Below, in pieces: positions 6,535-13,493 of a DNA stretch of 16,069 nucleotides. The position numbers and the translations under genes were made by a program. A model generated the notes under the pieces. The model searched no databases, was not told the DNA's origin, and saw only the letters and a list, made by a program, of their open reading frames with translations. Every line of letters starts with the position of its first letter. Within the stretch, counting starts at the first letter, position 1. Source of the stretch: Oscillospiraceae bacterium (GTDB lineage Bacteria; Bacillota; Clostridia; Oscillospirales; Oscillospiraceae); assembly GCA_017501805.1 (NCBI GenBank), contig JAFVWG010000205.1, forward strand, positions 1-16,069. The letters run 5' to 3'.

Positions 6535-7437
6535 ATGAAAAAATGGATTGCTCTGTTTTTGGCAGTCATGATGACCCTCTCTCTCGTTGCCTGCGGCACG
6601 ACCGAGGCTCCCGTGACCGAGGCTCCCGCCGAGACCGCCAAGATCACCACGATCACCGAAGGCAAGCTGACTGTGGCTACCAGCCCGGACTTCGCTCCCT
6701 ATGAGTTCTACTCCGTCGACGAGAACGGCAACGCCACCCTCGCCGGTTTCGAAGTCGCTCTTGCGAAGTACATTGCCGACTACCTGAAGCTCGAGCTCGA
6801 GATCATCCCGATGGACTTTGACGGCACGCTCATGGAGCTGCAGAACAAGACCGTCGACCTCGGCATGGCCGGCTACTCCCCGAAGCCCGAGCGCGCTGAG
6901 TTCATGGACTTCTCCGACATCTTCTACACGGGCGGCCAGTCCTTCGTCTGCGTCAAGGACAACGCTGAGAAGTTTGCAACGCTCGAAGACACCAACAAGG
7001 CTGAGTACTCCATCGGCGCTCAGATCGGCTCCATCCAGGTCGACCTCGCCAAGAAGAACTCCCCCAATGCCGACATCGTTGAGCTGACCAAGGTCACCGA
7101 CCTCGTTGCCGAGCTTCTCGCCGGCAAGCTGGACGGCGCTTACATCGAGACCGCCGTTGCCGAGACCTATGCAAAGAACTATCCCGAGCTGTGCGTTGTT
7201 CTCCCCGTTCCCTATGAAGCCGAAGGCTCCGTCATCGGCGTTTACAAGGGCAACGAAGCTCTGCTGAAGGGCGTCAACGAAGCCATCGCCGCTGCGATCG
7301 CGGACGGCTCCATGGATCAGTTCGTCGCTGATGCGAACGTCGCCGCAGGCGGCAACATCATCGAGGGTCTGCTGCCCGCAGCCGATCCCGCTGCCGAGAC
7401 TCCCGCTGAGCCCGCTGCTCAGGTTTCCGAGACCTGA
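6535..7437 (+). CDS. Amino-acid ABC transporter substrate-binding lipoprotein (SBP_bac_3 family)
   Basis: The product is 300 aa with a classic lipoprotein signal peptide. MKKW is followed by a hydrophobic core and the lipobox LVAC with Cys20, so the mature protein is anchored to the outer face of the membrane. A Thr/Glu/Pro linker (TTEAPVTEAPAET) precedes the family 3 solute-binding fold (about 41-270). That fold has the pattern LTVATSPDFAPYEF, then GFEVALAKYIA, then VDLGMAGYSPKPERA. These are hallmarks of polar or charged amino-acid binders of the His/Glu/Gln/Arg class; the exact ligand cannot be told. The C-terminus ends in an unusual Pro/Ala/Glu tail (about 279-300). The start is well supported by AGGAGG 8 nt before the ATG. 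It is the first gene of an operon with permease and ATPase, separated from them by a strong hairpin that probably raises its relative expression. Confidence 0.93.
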   Translation: MKKWIALFLAVMMTLSLVACGTTEAPVTEAPAETAKITTITEGKLTVATSPDFAPYEFYSVDENGNATLAGFEVALAKYIADYLKLELEIIPMDFDGTLMELQNKTVDLGMAGYSPKPERAEFMDFSDIFYTGGQSFVCVKDNAEKFATLEDTNKAEYSIGAQIGSIQVDLAKKNSPNADIVELTKVTDLVAELLAGKLDGAYIETAVAETYAKNYPELCVVLPVPYEAEGSVIGVYKGNEALLKGVNEAIAAAIADGSMDQFVADANVAAGGNIIEGLLPAADPAAETPAEPAAQVSET

Positions 7438-7462
7438 TCGCCAACCAGCCACCAAACCAATC

Positions 7463-7493
7463 ACTTCCTCCCTGCCCTTCGCAGGGAGGAAGT
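7463..7493 (+). other. Intercistronic hairpin between binding protein and permease
   Basis: A perfect 13-bp stem ACTTCCTCCCTGC / GCAGGGAGGAAGT with a 5-nt loop has no T run after it. It is therefore probably not a complete terminator. Such hairpins commonly protect the 3' end of binding-protein mRNA and attenuate transport-gene expression. Confidence 0.8.
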
Positions 7494-7529
7494 ATCACTT
7501 GAAGCAATTTATACAAGGAGAATGCGCCT

Positions 7530-8306
7530 ATGTTTTCCCGCGCCGGTTTTGAAAAGACCTGGGATTATATCGGTCTGTTCAAGGAGGGACTTATCTGCAC
7601 GGTCTCTCTGTCCCTGCTGACCGTTATCTTTGGCTTTATTCTCGCGCTGATCCTGGCGATCTTCCGCCTGTCGGATATTCGTCCCTTCCGTTCTCTGGCT
7701 CTGACAAAGGACGGACATCTGCGCGAGCAGGGTTTGCTGACCAGACTCAGCAAATTCAATCCGCTGAATTTCTTTGCCTCGGTCTATGTTGAGGTTTTCC
7801 GTGCAACGCCGCTGCTCGTGCAGCTGTTTATCATCTATTATGTTGTCTTCAGCAACACCAATCTGCCAACCTTCAAGCTCTTCGGCTTCATCCGCTTTGA
7901 GCGTTTCCTGCCGGGCGTTGTCGCGCTGTCGCTCAACTCCGGCGCCTATTTGTGCGAAATCATCCGCGCAGGCATCCAGTCCATCGACGGAGGTCAGACG
8001 GAAGCTGCGCGTTCACTTGGATTGACGCAGGCGCAGAATCTGCGCTTTATCATCCTTCCGCAGGCGATCCGCAACATTCTCCCCCCGATCGCGAACGAGT
8101 TTGTTACGGTCATCAAAGAATCGTCGATCTGCTATACCATCGGCGTGCAGGAGATCATGTACGCGGTCGCGTCCACAAAGGGTGCGATCTACCGCGTGGC
8201 AGAGCCGCTGATCATCGCCACCTGCGTCTACTTCTGCCTGACATATCCCACCTCGAAGATCATCGCATACTTTGAAAGGAGGATGAGCCGTGGCAGTACA
8301 AGATAA
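7530..8306 (+). CDS. Amino-acid ABC transporter permease (His/Glu/Gln/Arg family)
   Basis: This 258-aa inner-membrane protein has the HEQRo-type permease topology. A first membrane segment (about 20-45) is followed by a longer than usual polar stretch (DIRPFRSLALTKDGHLREQGLLTRLSKFNP, described here by its ends at about 49-78), then FRATPLLVQLFIIYY. The EAA loop that contacts the ATPase is GGQTEAARSLGLTQAQ with PQAIRNILPP (about 154-186). It moves the amino acid delivered by the upstream lipoprotein. AAGGAG lies 9 nt before the ATG. Its end overlaps the ATPase gene by 17 bp, so the two are translationally coupled. Confidence 0.93.
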   Translation: MFSRAGFEKTWDYIGLFKEGLICTVSLSLLTVIFGFILALILAIFRLSDIRPFRSLALTKDGHLREQGLLTRLSKFNPLNFFASVYVEVFRATPLLVQLFIIYYVVFSNTNLPTFKLFGFIRFERFLPGVVALSLNSGAYLCEIIRAGIQSIDGGQTEAARSLGLTQAQNLRFIILPQAIRNILPPIANEFVTVIKESSICYTIGVQEIMYAVASTKGAIYRVAEPLIIATCVYFCLTYPTSKIIAYFERRMSRGSTR

Positions 8307-9066
8307 TCTGATCTGCGTACGCAATCTGAAAAAGCACTACAACAAGGGTGCGATCAAAGCGCTGGACGGCGTCACCGTCGATATCCACCGCGGAGATGTA
8401 ATGGTCGTTGTCGGTCCTTCCGGCAGCGGTAAATCCACCTTTCTGAGAAGCCTGAATCTGCTGGAAGAGCCGACCGAGGGCGAGATCATCTTTGAAGGCG
8501 TCGACATCACAAAAAAGAGCATCGTTCTTCCGGACGGAAAGAAGAAAAAGCTGAACATCAACGTACACCGTCAGAAGATGGGTATGGTCTTCCAGCACTT
8601 CAACCTCTTCCCCCATAAGACGATCCTTGCCAATATGACGCTCGCACCGATCCGCGTCAAGGGCATTGACCGTGCGGAGGCCGAGAAGAAAGCGATGGAG
8701 CTGCTTGCCCGTGTCGGTCTCGCCGATCGCGCAAACGCATATCCCATTCAGCTTTCCGGCGGTCAGAAGCAGCGTGTCGCCATTGTCCGTGCACTTGCTA
8801 TGGAGCCGGACGTTATGCTCTTTGACGAGCCCACCTCCGCACTCGACCCCGAAATGGTCGGCGAGGTGCTGGACGTTATGAAAGAGCTCGCCAAGGAAGG
8901 GATGACGATGGTCGTCGTCACGCACGAAATGGGCTTCGCCCGCGAAGTCGGCAACCGTGTCCTCTTTATGGACGAAGGAAAGCTCGTCGAACAGGGCACC
9001 CCGGAGGAAATCTTCGAGCATCCGAAAAACCCGCGTCTGCAGGACTTCCTCAGCAAAGTATTGTAA
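8290..9066 (+). CDS. Amino-acid ABC transporter ATP-binding protein (GlnQ-like)
   Basis: This 258-aa ATPase powers the importer encoded by the two genes before it. All nucleotide-binding motifs are intact: Walker A GPSGSGKST (42-50), Q-loop Gln102, signature LSGGQKQR (155-162), Walker B VMLFDE (175-180), D-loop SALD and H-loop His212. An insertion between the first strand region and the Q-loop (KKSIVLPDGKKKKLNINVHR, about 75-94) is longer than in many GlnQ proteins. The start is GTG at 8290, with AGGAGG 7 nt upstream and lying inside the permease gene. Confidence 0.95.
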   Translation: MAVQDNLICVRNLKKHYNKGAIKALDGVTVDIHRGDVMVVVGPSGSGKSTFLRSLNLLEEPTEGEIIFEGVDITKKSIVLPDGKKKKLNINVHRQKMGMVFQHFNLFPHKTILANMTLAPIRVKGIDRAEAEKKAMELLARVGLADRANAYPIQLSGGQKQRVAIVRALAMEPDVMLFDEPTSALDPEMVGEVLDVMKELAKEGMTMVVVTHEMGFAREVGNRVLFMDEGKLVEQGTPEEIFEHPKNPRLQDFLSKVL

Positions 9067-9073
9067 TACACGA

Positions 9074-9109
9074 AGGACTGCCACGGTATCCGCGGCAGTC
9101 CTCTGTTTT
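9074..9109 (+). terminator. Terminator after the ABC operon, possibly leaky
   Basis: Stem AGGACTGCC / GGCAGTCCT with an inner CGG-TAT-CCG is followed by CTGTTTTG. The T run is only four long. The next gene starts 20 nt later without its own promoter, so some read-through is likely. Confidence 0.78.
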
Positions 9110-9128
9110 GTACAAGGGAGCATATTCT

Positions 9129-10565
9129 ATGAACAAAGCGTATCTTTCCGAGATCCTTGAAACGAGAAAAGAGGATTTCATTTCCATCAGCAAGGACATC
9201 TGGAGTCATCCGGAGCTTTCTCTGCAGGAATACCACGCTGCCGAGGTCTATACCGCCTTTCTCCGTAAAGAAGGCTTTCACGTGGAAACAGGACTCAACG
9301 GGATCGAAACGGCGTTTTCCGGCACCTTCGGCAGCGGTCGACCGGTGATCGGAGTGCTCGGTGAATTTGACGCGCTTGACGGGCTTTCCCAGGAGGCTTG
9401 CCTCGCAGAGCGAAAGCCGATCCGCCGCGGTGACTGCGGACACGGCTGCGGACACAATCTGCTCGGCGCGGCGGCGCTGGCTGCGGCGGTCGCGATCAAG
9501 GAGTATCTGAAGGAACGCGGTTCGGGCACGGTGATCTTTTACGGCTGCCCCGGAGAAGAGGGCGGCGCGGCAAAGGCATTTATGGCGCACGACGGTGCGT
9601 TCACCGAGCTGGATGCCGCTCTGACCTGGCACCCCGAGAGCGTCAACGAGATCGTCAGCGGAAGCTGTCAGGCATCTCTGCAGAAGGAGTTCAAGTTTGT
9701 CGGCTGCTCCTCGCACGCCGCCGGTGCACCGCAGAAAGGGCGCTCCGGGCTGGATGCGGCGGAGCTGATGAATCTCGGAGCACAGTATCTGCGCGAGCAC
9801 CTCGCCCCGGGCGATATGGTGCACTATTGTTTCACGAACTCCGGCGGACTGTCTCCGAATGTCGTACAGGCGGAGGCGCGCGTGCTCTATATGGTCCGGT
9901 CAAGCACGGTAAAAGGCGCAAAGGATGTGCTGCGCCGTGTGGAAAAGATCGCCGAGGGCGCTGCGATGATGACCGACACAACACTCACCCGCCGCTTCAT
10001 CGACGGAACCTCCGACACGCTCCCAAACCACACGCTGGAGCGCGTGCTGTGGAAAAACTTCTCAGAGGCTCAACTTCCGGCATATACTTCCGAAGAGTGG
10101 TCGCTTGCCGAAGCGATCTCCGCGACCTGCGAGCAGGATCCCCTTCCCGGCAGCTTCTGTCATGATGATGCGGAAGCCTCTGCCTTCGTTGCAAAGGCAT
10201 CGGAAAACGGAACGCGCGCGCTGAACGACTTTCTCATCCCCTATGTGCCTTCAAAGCGCCTGCGGCCGGGCTCGACCGACGTCGGAGACGTCAGCCACCG
10301 GACGCCGACCGCACAGATCCACGTTGCCTGCTTCCCTGCGGGCACACCGGGACACAGCTGGCAGCTCACCTCTATGGCTGTGAGCAGCATCGCGCACAAG
10401 GGAATGCTTCTCGCCGCGAAGGTTCTTGCCGCATCCATGTACGATCTGTTTGAGTCTCCCGAGCTGCTGGCGGAAGCGAAGACGGAGTTCCATTGCGCAG
10501 CGGGCGAGTTTCTCTCGCCGATCGAAGACGGAGCAGTGCCCACACTCCCCGGTTCGGAATTCTAA
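9129..10565 (+). CDS. M20 family amidohydrolase, AbgB-like (aminobenzoyl-glutamate hydrolase type)
   Basis: The product is 478 aa. The M20 metallopeptidase fold is shown by HPELSLQE (27-34), GEFDALDGLSQ (78-88), the metal-binding GHGCGHN (104-110), CPGEEGGAAK (140-149, metal ligands and general base), TWHPE (166-170) and SSHAAGAP (194-201). GEFDALDGLSQ with the cysteine-containing GHGCGHN is characteristic of AbgB-like enzymes, which cleave amide bonds in acylated amino acids such as p-aminobenzoyl-glutamate. It lacks a signal peptide and is cytoplasmic. ATG 9129 follows GGGAG by 8 nt. Its position behind an amino-acid importer suggests it cleaves an imported amino-acid conjugate, which is inference. 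No promoter is visible in the 20-nt gap, so it depends on read-through or on a promoter inside the ATPase gene. Confidence 0.88.
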   Translation: MNKAYLSEILETRKEDFISISKDIWSHPELSLQEYHAAEVYTAFLRKEGFHVETGLNGIETAFSGTFGSGRPVIGVLGEFDALDGLSQEACLAERKPIRRGDCGHGCGHNLLGAAALAAAVAIKEYLKERGSGTVIFYGCPGEEGGAAKAFMAHDGAFTELDAALTWHPESVNEIVSGSCQASLQKEFKFVGCSSHAAGAPQKGRSGLDAAELMNLGAQYLREHLAPGDMVHYCFTNSGGLSPNVVQAEARVLYMVRSSTVKGAKDVLRRVEKIAEGAAMMTDTTLTRRFIDGTSDTLPNHTLERVLWKNFSEAQLPAYTSEEWSLAEAISATCEQDPLPGSFCHDDAEASAFVAKASENGTRALNDFLIPYVPSKRLRPGSTDVGDVSHRTPTAQIHVACFPAGTPGHSWQLTSMAVSSIAHKGMLLAAKVLAASMYDLFESPELLAEAKTEFHCAAGEFLSPIEDGAVPTLPGSEF

Positions 10566-10571
10566 AAACGC

Positions 10572-10599
10572 TTGAAATCTCGCTGAAAATGAGTATGAT
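10572..10599 (+). promoter_or_regulatory. Candidate promoter for the CDP-alcohol phosphatidyltransferase gene
   Basis: TTGAAA (10572-10577), a 16-nt spacer and TATGAT (10594-10599), about 40 nt before the start codon. Confidence 0.5.
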
Positions 10600-10637
10600 A
10601 TTCCTGTGCGATCCCGAATTGAAAAGAAGGTGTTCTT

Positions 10638-11201
10638 TTGCACAATATCAAGTCACATATACCGAACTGCATAACGATCCTGCGGATCATCGGAACGCTG
10701 TTTCTGTCGTTCCTTGAGCCGACCGGCACGCCTTTCCTTATTGTATATACCTTCTGCGGCTTCACCGATGTGCTGGACGGCACGCTGGCAAGAATGCTCA
10801 AGGTAACAAGCGTACAGGGTGCCGTACTGGACAGCATTTCCGATCTGTACTTCTACTGCGTGATGCTCGGACGCGTGCTCCCGCTTGCCTGGTCCGCGAT
10901 CCATCCCCTCACGCTGGGACTGATCGCATTTGCGGTGCTGCTCCGCTTCTCGGTTTATCTGTTCGCCTACTTCAAATTCAATGTGTTCTCCTCGCAGCAC
11001 ACCTTCGCGAACAAAGCAACGGGCTTTTGCGTCTTTCTCTTCCCCTACGTTGCGCTTCAGAGTGAGGCCTGCACAAATGTGTTCTGCGCGGTCGTCGCGC
11101 TGATCGGCACACTCGCCACACTGGAAGAACTCTTCATCCACCTGAGCTCGAAAGAGTATTCTCCCTGGCGGAAGACACTTTTCCCTCTGCCGAAAAAATG
11201 A
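10638..11201 (+). CDS. CDP-alcohol phosphatidyltransferase family membrane protein
   Basis: This 187-aa integral membrane protein carries the complete family signature D-x2-DG-x2-AR-x8-G-x3-D-x3-D. In it, Asp44, Asp47, Gly48, Ala51, Arg52, Gly61, Asp65 and Asp69 all match exactly, so the metal and CDP binding site is intact. N-terminal PNCITILRIIGT is typical of PgsA-like phosphatidylglycerophosphate synthases, which transfer a phosphatidyl group from CDP-diacylglycerol to an alcohol. The acceptor (glycerol-phosphate, inositol-phosphate or another) cannot be told. The start is TTG at 10638, with AAGG 7 nt upstream; no ATG lies close to the N-terminus. It has its own candidate promoter and a strong shared terminator, and is likely monocistronic. 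Confidence 0.87.
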   Translation: MHNIKSHIPNCITILRIIGTLFLSFLEPTGTPFLIVYTFCGFTDVLDGTLARMLKVTSVQGAVLDSISDLYFYCVMLGRVLPLAWSAIHPLTLGLIAFAVLLRFSVYLFAYFKFNVFSSQHTFANKATGFCVFLFPYVALQSEACTNVFCAVVALIGTLATLEELFIHLSSKEYSPWRKTLFPLPKK

Positions 11202-11205
11202 ATGC

Positions 11206-11242
11206 AAAAAGGACGGGAGCGTGATCGCTCCCGTCCTTCATT
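11206..11242. terminator. Bidirectional terminator between convergent genes
   Basis: A perfect 13-bp stem AAGGACGGGAGCG / CGCTCCCGTCCTT with a TGAT loop. The minus-strand reading has a run of T residues (ending ruvX) and the plus-strand reading has CATTTTAT (ending the phosphatidyltransferase). The ruvX stop codon lies 4 nt from the stem. Confidence 0.92.
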
Positions 11243-11671
11243 TTATGTTTCCTTCGGTCTGTTTGCACGGTATCCCAGATATCCTTCCAGAATCAGTGAT
11301 GCCGCCACCGCATCCACGGTATTCTTTCGCTTTTTTCCATAGACGCCGTTGTCCGAGAGGATGCGATGCGCGTCCACTGTCGTCAGGCGCTCGTCCCATG
11401 TTCGGACGGAAATACCGGAGAGCGACTCCAGCAGCGCGGCAAACTCACGGCACAGCTCCGCGCGCGGTCCCTCCGAGCCGTTCATATTCTTCGGCAGACC
11501 GACCACGATCTCCCTGACGCCCTTTTCCTTTGCCAGTTCCGCGATCTCCGCCGCGGCTCTTTCCGGTTTTCTGGAAGGAACGACCGCGGTGAAAGCGACC
11601 AGCATCTCCATCTCATCCGAGATCGCAACGCCGGTCCTTGCATCGCCGAAATCCACAGCCATAATTTTCAA
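11243..11671 (-). CDS. ruvX: RuvX/YqgF family putative Holliday junction resolvase / pre-16S rRNA nuclease
   Basis: This 142-aa RNase H-like protein has IMAVDFGDARTGVAISD (3-19, with Asp7), VVGLPKNMNGSEG (56-68), DERLTT (93-98) and the C-terminal acidic Asp120 (NTVDAVAA). All conserved acidic positions of the YqgF family are present. The family is annotated as a Holliday junction resolvase, and in E. coli it takes part in 16S rRNA 5' end maturation. The start is TTG at 11671: GGGAGG lies 8 nt upstream and the protein then begins MKIMAVDFG, as in relatives. A longer frame from 11722 has no basis. In many Firmicutes it is next to the DUF1292 gene; here it stands alone. Confidence 0.92.
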   Translation of the reverse strand: MKIMAVDFGDARTGVAISDEMEMLVAFTAVVPSRKPERAAAEIAELAKEKGVREIVVGLPKNMNGSEGPRAELCREFAALLESLSGISVRTWDERLTTVDAHRILSDNGVYGKKRKNTVDAVAASLILEGYLGYRANRPKET

Positions 11672-11700
11672 ATACGACGCCTCCCTTCCGATTCGAGCAA

Positions 11701-11729
11701 AGTATACCACGGCGAGCGGCATTTTTCCA
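11701..11729 (-). promoter_or_regulatory. Promoter for ruvX
   Basis: On the minus strand, TGGAAA (11729-11724), a 17-nt spacer and TATACT (11706-11701) preceded by TGG, which makes an extended -10. It ends about 30 nt before the TTG start. Confidence 0.55.
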
Positions 11730-11788
11730 CACCCGTTTTTTCACTTTTGCCCCGCTTCTTCCGCTTCCGAATTTTTTAGAAAAAAATG

Positions 11789-11817
11789 TTGACCTTTTCC
11801 TTTTACTATGGTAGAAT
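11789..11817 (+). promoter_or_regulatory. Promoter for the rpmG-secE-nusG-rplK-rplA operon
   Basis: TTGACC (11789-11794), a 17-nt spacer and TAGAAT (11812-11817). It leaves a leader of about 125 nt before rpmG, and no other promoter is seen before rplJ. Confidence 0.78.
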
Positions 11818-11863
11818 GGTTCTACCTGTGAAAAAGGGGTTTATTTTTTATGCCCGTTTTCGC

Positions 11864-11915
11864 CCGCGGACGATGCGAAGTAGTTTCCGCATCCTCTAAA
11901 TTTTTCTAGCCGCGG
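11864..11915 (+). other. Structured leader RNA before rpmG
   Basis: CCGCGG (11864-11869) can pair with a second CCGCGG (11910-11915) and encloses a hairpin GATGCG (11872-11877) / CGCATC (11888-11893). No T run follows the outer stem, so it is not a terminator. It matches no leader that I recognise. The long leader is unusual for a 49-aa ribosomal protein gene and may be regulatory. Confidence 0.4.
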
Positions 11916-11950
11916 AGATGCAGGGAGGCAAAATATAAGGAGGTGCCGTT

Positions 11951-12100
11951 ATGCGCGTAAAGATCACATTGCGTTGCAATGAATGCAAACAGAGAAACTA
12001 CAACACCATCAAGAACAAGAAAAACGACCCTGACCGTCTCGAGATGAAGAAGTACTGCAGATTCTGTAAGAAACACACCGTACACAGCGAGACGAAATAA
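11951..12100 (+). CDS. rpmG: 50S ribosomal protein L33
   Basis: The product is 49 aa, the usual length. MRVKITLRCNECKQRNY and MKKYCRFCKKHTVHSETK give the two CxxC pairs (Cys9/Cys12 and Cys36/Cys39) of the zinc-binding form of L33. It is a component of the large ribosomal subunit near the E site. AAGGAGGT lies 6 nt before the ATG. It is first in the operon with secE and nusG, a common Firmicutes order. If zinc-free L33 paralogs exist elsewhere in the genome, this copy would be the one used when zinc is sufficient. Confidence 0.97.
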   Translation: MRVKITLRCNECKQRNYNTIKNKKNDPDRLEMKKYCRFCKKHTVHSETK

Positions 12101-12137
12101 GCGGGCGGAACAAACCGTCGCAGAAAGGGTGAACAAC

Positions 12138-12371
12138 ATGGCAGAAACTAGCAAAAAGGACAGCCTGTTTCAGCGGATCGCCCGCTGGTTCCGCGAGATG
12201 AAGAGCGAGCTTAAGAAGGTCGCATGGCCCAACGGAAAGCGCGTTCTGAAAAACACCTTGATCGTCTTCGCCTGCACACTGGTTGTTGGCCTCGTCATCA
12301 TCTTCTTTGACGTCGCCGGCGAGTATATCTACAAGGGCATTCTCGCGCTGGCTTCGCTTCTCAAGGGCTGA
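12138..12371 (+). CDS. secE: Preprotein translocase subunit SecE
   Basis: The product is 77 aa. The amphipathic helix RWFREMKSELKKVAWPNGKRVLKNT (residues about 17-41) carries the conserved KKVxWP motif. A single membrane segment follows (about 43-64), the short one-segment form found in Gram-positive bacteria. SecE clamps SecY in the translocon. The ATG at 12138 is preceded by AAAGGGTG at 6 nt; an in-frame GTG at 12129 lies inside that site and is rejected. It sits between rpmG and nusG as expected. Confidence 0.96.
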   Translation: MAETSKKDSLFQRIARWFREMKSELKKVAWPNGKRVLKNTLIVFACTLVVGLVIIFFDVAGEYIYKGILALASLLKG

Positions 12372-12376
12372 TCGCC

Positions 12377-12901
12377 ATGGCGGAAGCGGCAAAGTGGTAT
12401 GTGGTCCATACCTTTTCCGGGTATGAAAACACAGTAAAAGCCACCATCGAAAAAACCATCGAAACCAGACATCTGGAAGACGTGATCCAGTCGGTCATCA
12501 TCCCCATGGAAACCGTGAGCGAAATGACCGATAACGGCGTCAAGGTCCACGACCGCAAGATGTTCCCGAGCTATGTGCTCGTGAAGATGGTGATGTCCGA
12601 CGAATACTGGTACATCATCAAAAACATCCGCGGCGTCACCGGCTTTGTCGGCTCCGGCACGAAGCCCACTCCCCTCACCGAGGAGGAAGTGCTTCAGCTC
12701 GGTATGGAAAAAGTGGAGATCATCGTCAATTACGCTGTGGGCGACAACGTCCGCATCATCGACGGTCCTCTTACGTCTTTCACCGGCATCGTGGATATGC
12801 TGGATGTCGAAAAAAACAAGGTCCGCGTCATTGTTTCCATGTTCGGACGCGAGACCCCCGCAGAGCTGGAACTCGACCAGGTCGAGCCGCTCGAAGCGTA
12901 A
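12377..12901 (+). CDS. nusG: Transcription elongation and antitermination factor NusG
   Basis: The product is 174 aa. The NGN domain (about 6-110) begins KWYVVHTFSGYENTVK and contains the conserved MFPSYVLVKM and VRGxxxFVG-type segment (IRGVTGFVGSG). The KOW domain (about 121-174) reads GDNVRIIDGPLTSFTGIV and ends ELDQVEPLEA. NusG binds the RNA polymerase clamp and S10/NusE and couples transcription to translation or Rho. It starts 5 bp after the secE stop codon, with only a weak AAGGG 9 nt upstream, so translation is probably coupled to secE. Confidence 0.97.
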   Translation: MAEAAKWYVVHTFSGYENTVKATIEKTIETRHLEDVIQSVIIPMETVSEMTDNGVKVHDRKMFPSYVLVKMVMSDEYWYIIKNIRGVTGFVGSGTKPTPLTEEEVLQLGMEKVEIIVNYAVGDNVRIIDGPLTSFTGIVDMLDVEKNKVRVIVSMFGRETPAELELDQVEPLEA

Positions 12902-12918
12902 TCTTCCGAAAGCGGAAC

Positions 12919-12966
12919 GTGGGAGGGGCCAGACCCCGCCGAACATGCGCAATGCGCATCACCACT
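12919..12966 (+). promoter_or_regulatory. L1-binding site mimic before rplK
   Basis: GTGGGAGG (12919-12926) and ATCACCACT (12958-12966) bracket a GGGG/CCCC hairpin and an ATGCGC-AAT-GCGCAT hairpin. GTGG pairs with CCAC. The same GGTGGGAGG...ATACCACC arrangement forms the L1 site of 23S rRNA, and L1 represses the L11 operon through such a mimic in E. coli. The rplK ribosome binding site AGGAGG starts 8 nt after the element. Confidence 0.75.
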
Positions 12967-12987
12967 CATTCTTAGGAGGTGCTTTTC

Positions 12988-13416
12988 ATGGCACAGAAAG
13001 TTATCGGCTTTATCAAACTGCAGATTCCCGCCGCCAAGGCGACCGCATCGCCCCCCGTTGGCCCGGCTCTCGGCCAGCACGGCGTGAACATCGCGCAGTT
13101 CATCAAGGAATTCAACGAGCGCACCAAAGATCAGGTTGGCTTTAAGATCCCCGTCATCATCACTGTCTACGCGGATCACAGCTTCACCTTCGTCACCAAG
13201 ACCCCCCCGACGCCGACGCTCATTCTCAAGGCGATCGGCATCGAGAAGGGTTCCGGCGTCCCCAACAAGGAAAAGGTCGCGACCATCACCACCGCTCAGG
13301 TTCGCGAGATCGCCGAAAAGAAGATGCCCGATCTGACGGCTGCCACCATTGAGGCCGCTATGTCCCAGGTCGCCGGCACCTGCCGCTCCATGGGCATCAC
13401 CGTCGTCGACGGCTAA
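12988..13416 (+). CDS. rplK: 50S ribosomal protein L11
   Basis: The product is 142 aa, the standard length. It begins MAQKVIGFIKLQIPAAKATASPPVGPALGQHGVNI, with the conserved Pro-rich NTD that meets the GTPase-associated centre of 23S rRNA. The C-terminal domain includes TPPTPTLILKAIG and ends with MGITVVDG. The RBS AGGAGG lies 8 nt before the ATG. It is co-transcribed with nusG and rplA, and its translation is likely repressed by L1 through the element just upstream. Confidence 0.98.
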   Translation: MAQKVIGFIKLQIPAAKATASPPVGPALGQHGVNIAQFIKEFNERTKDQVGFKIPVIITVYADHSFTFVTKTPPTPTLILKAIGIEKGSGVPNKEKVATITTAQVREIAEKKMPDLTAATIEAAMSQVAGTCRSMGITVVDG

Positions 13417-13426
13417 CGATTTGACC

Positions 13427-13443
13427 GAGGATCGCTGATCCTC
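13427..13443 (+). other. Intercistronic hairpin between rplK and rplA
   Basis: A perfect 7-bp stem GAGGATC / GATCCTC with a GCT loop and no T run. It lies between the rplK stop codon and the second L1 site and could help fold that site or protect the upstream message. Confidence 0.6.
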
Positions 13444-13451
13444 ATGAATAT

Positions 13452-13478
13452 GTGGGAGGATTATTCCGAATCACCACT
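13452..13478 (+). promoter_or_regulatory. Second L1-binding site mimic, before rplA
   Basis: GTGGGAGG (13452-13459) and ATCACCACT (13470-13478), with GTGG pairing to CCAC and GGA to TCC inside, form a shorter version of the element before rplK. It is 2 nt from the rplA Shine-Dalgarno sequence (GGAGG 13481-13485), so bound L1 would directly block translation. Confidence 0.75.
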
Positions 13479-13493
13479 AAGGAGGATATGACA

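Noticed and set aside
7463..7493. The hairpin after the binding-protein gene as a full terminator
   Set aside because: It is followed by AAGTATCAC without a T run, and the permease behind it has no promoter of its own, so it is treated as an intercistronic stabilising or attenuating hairpin.
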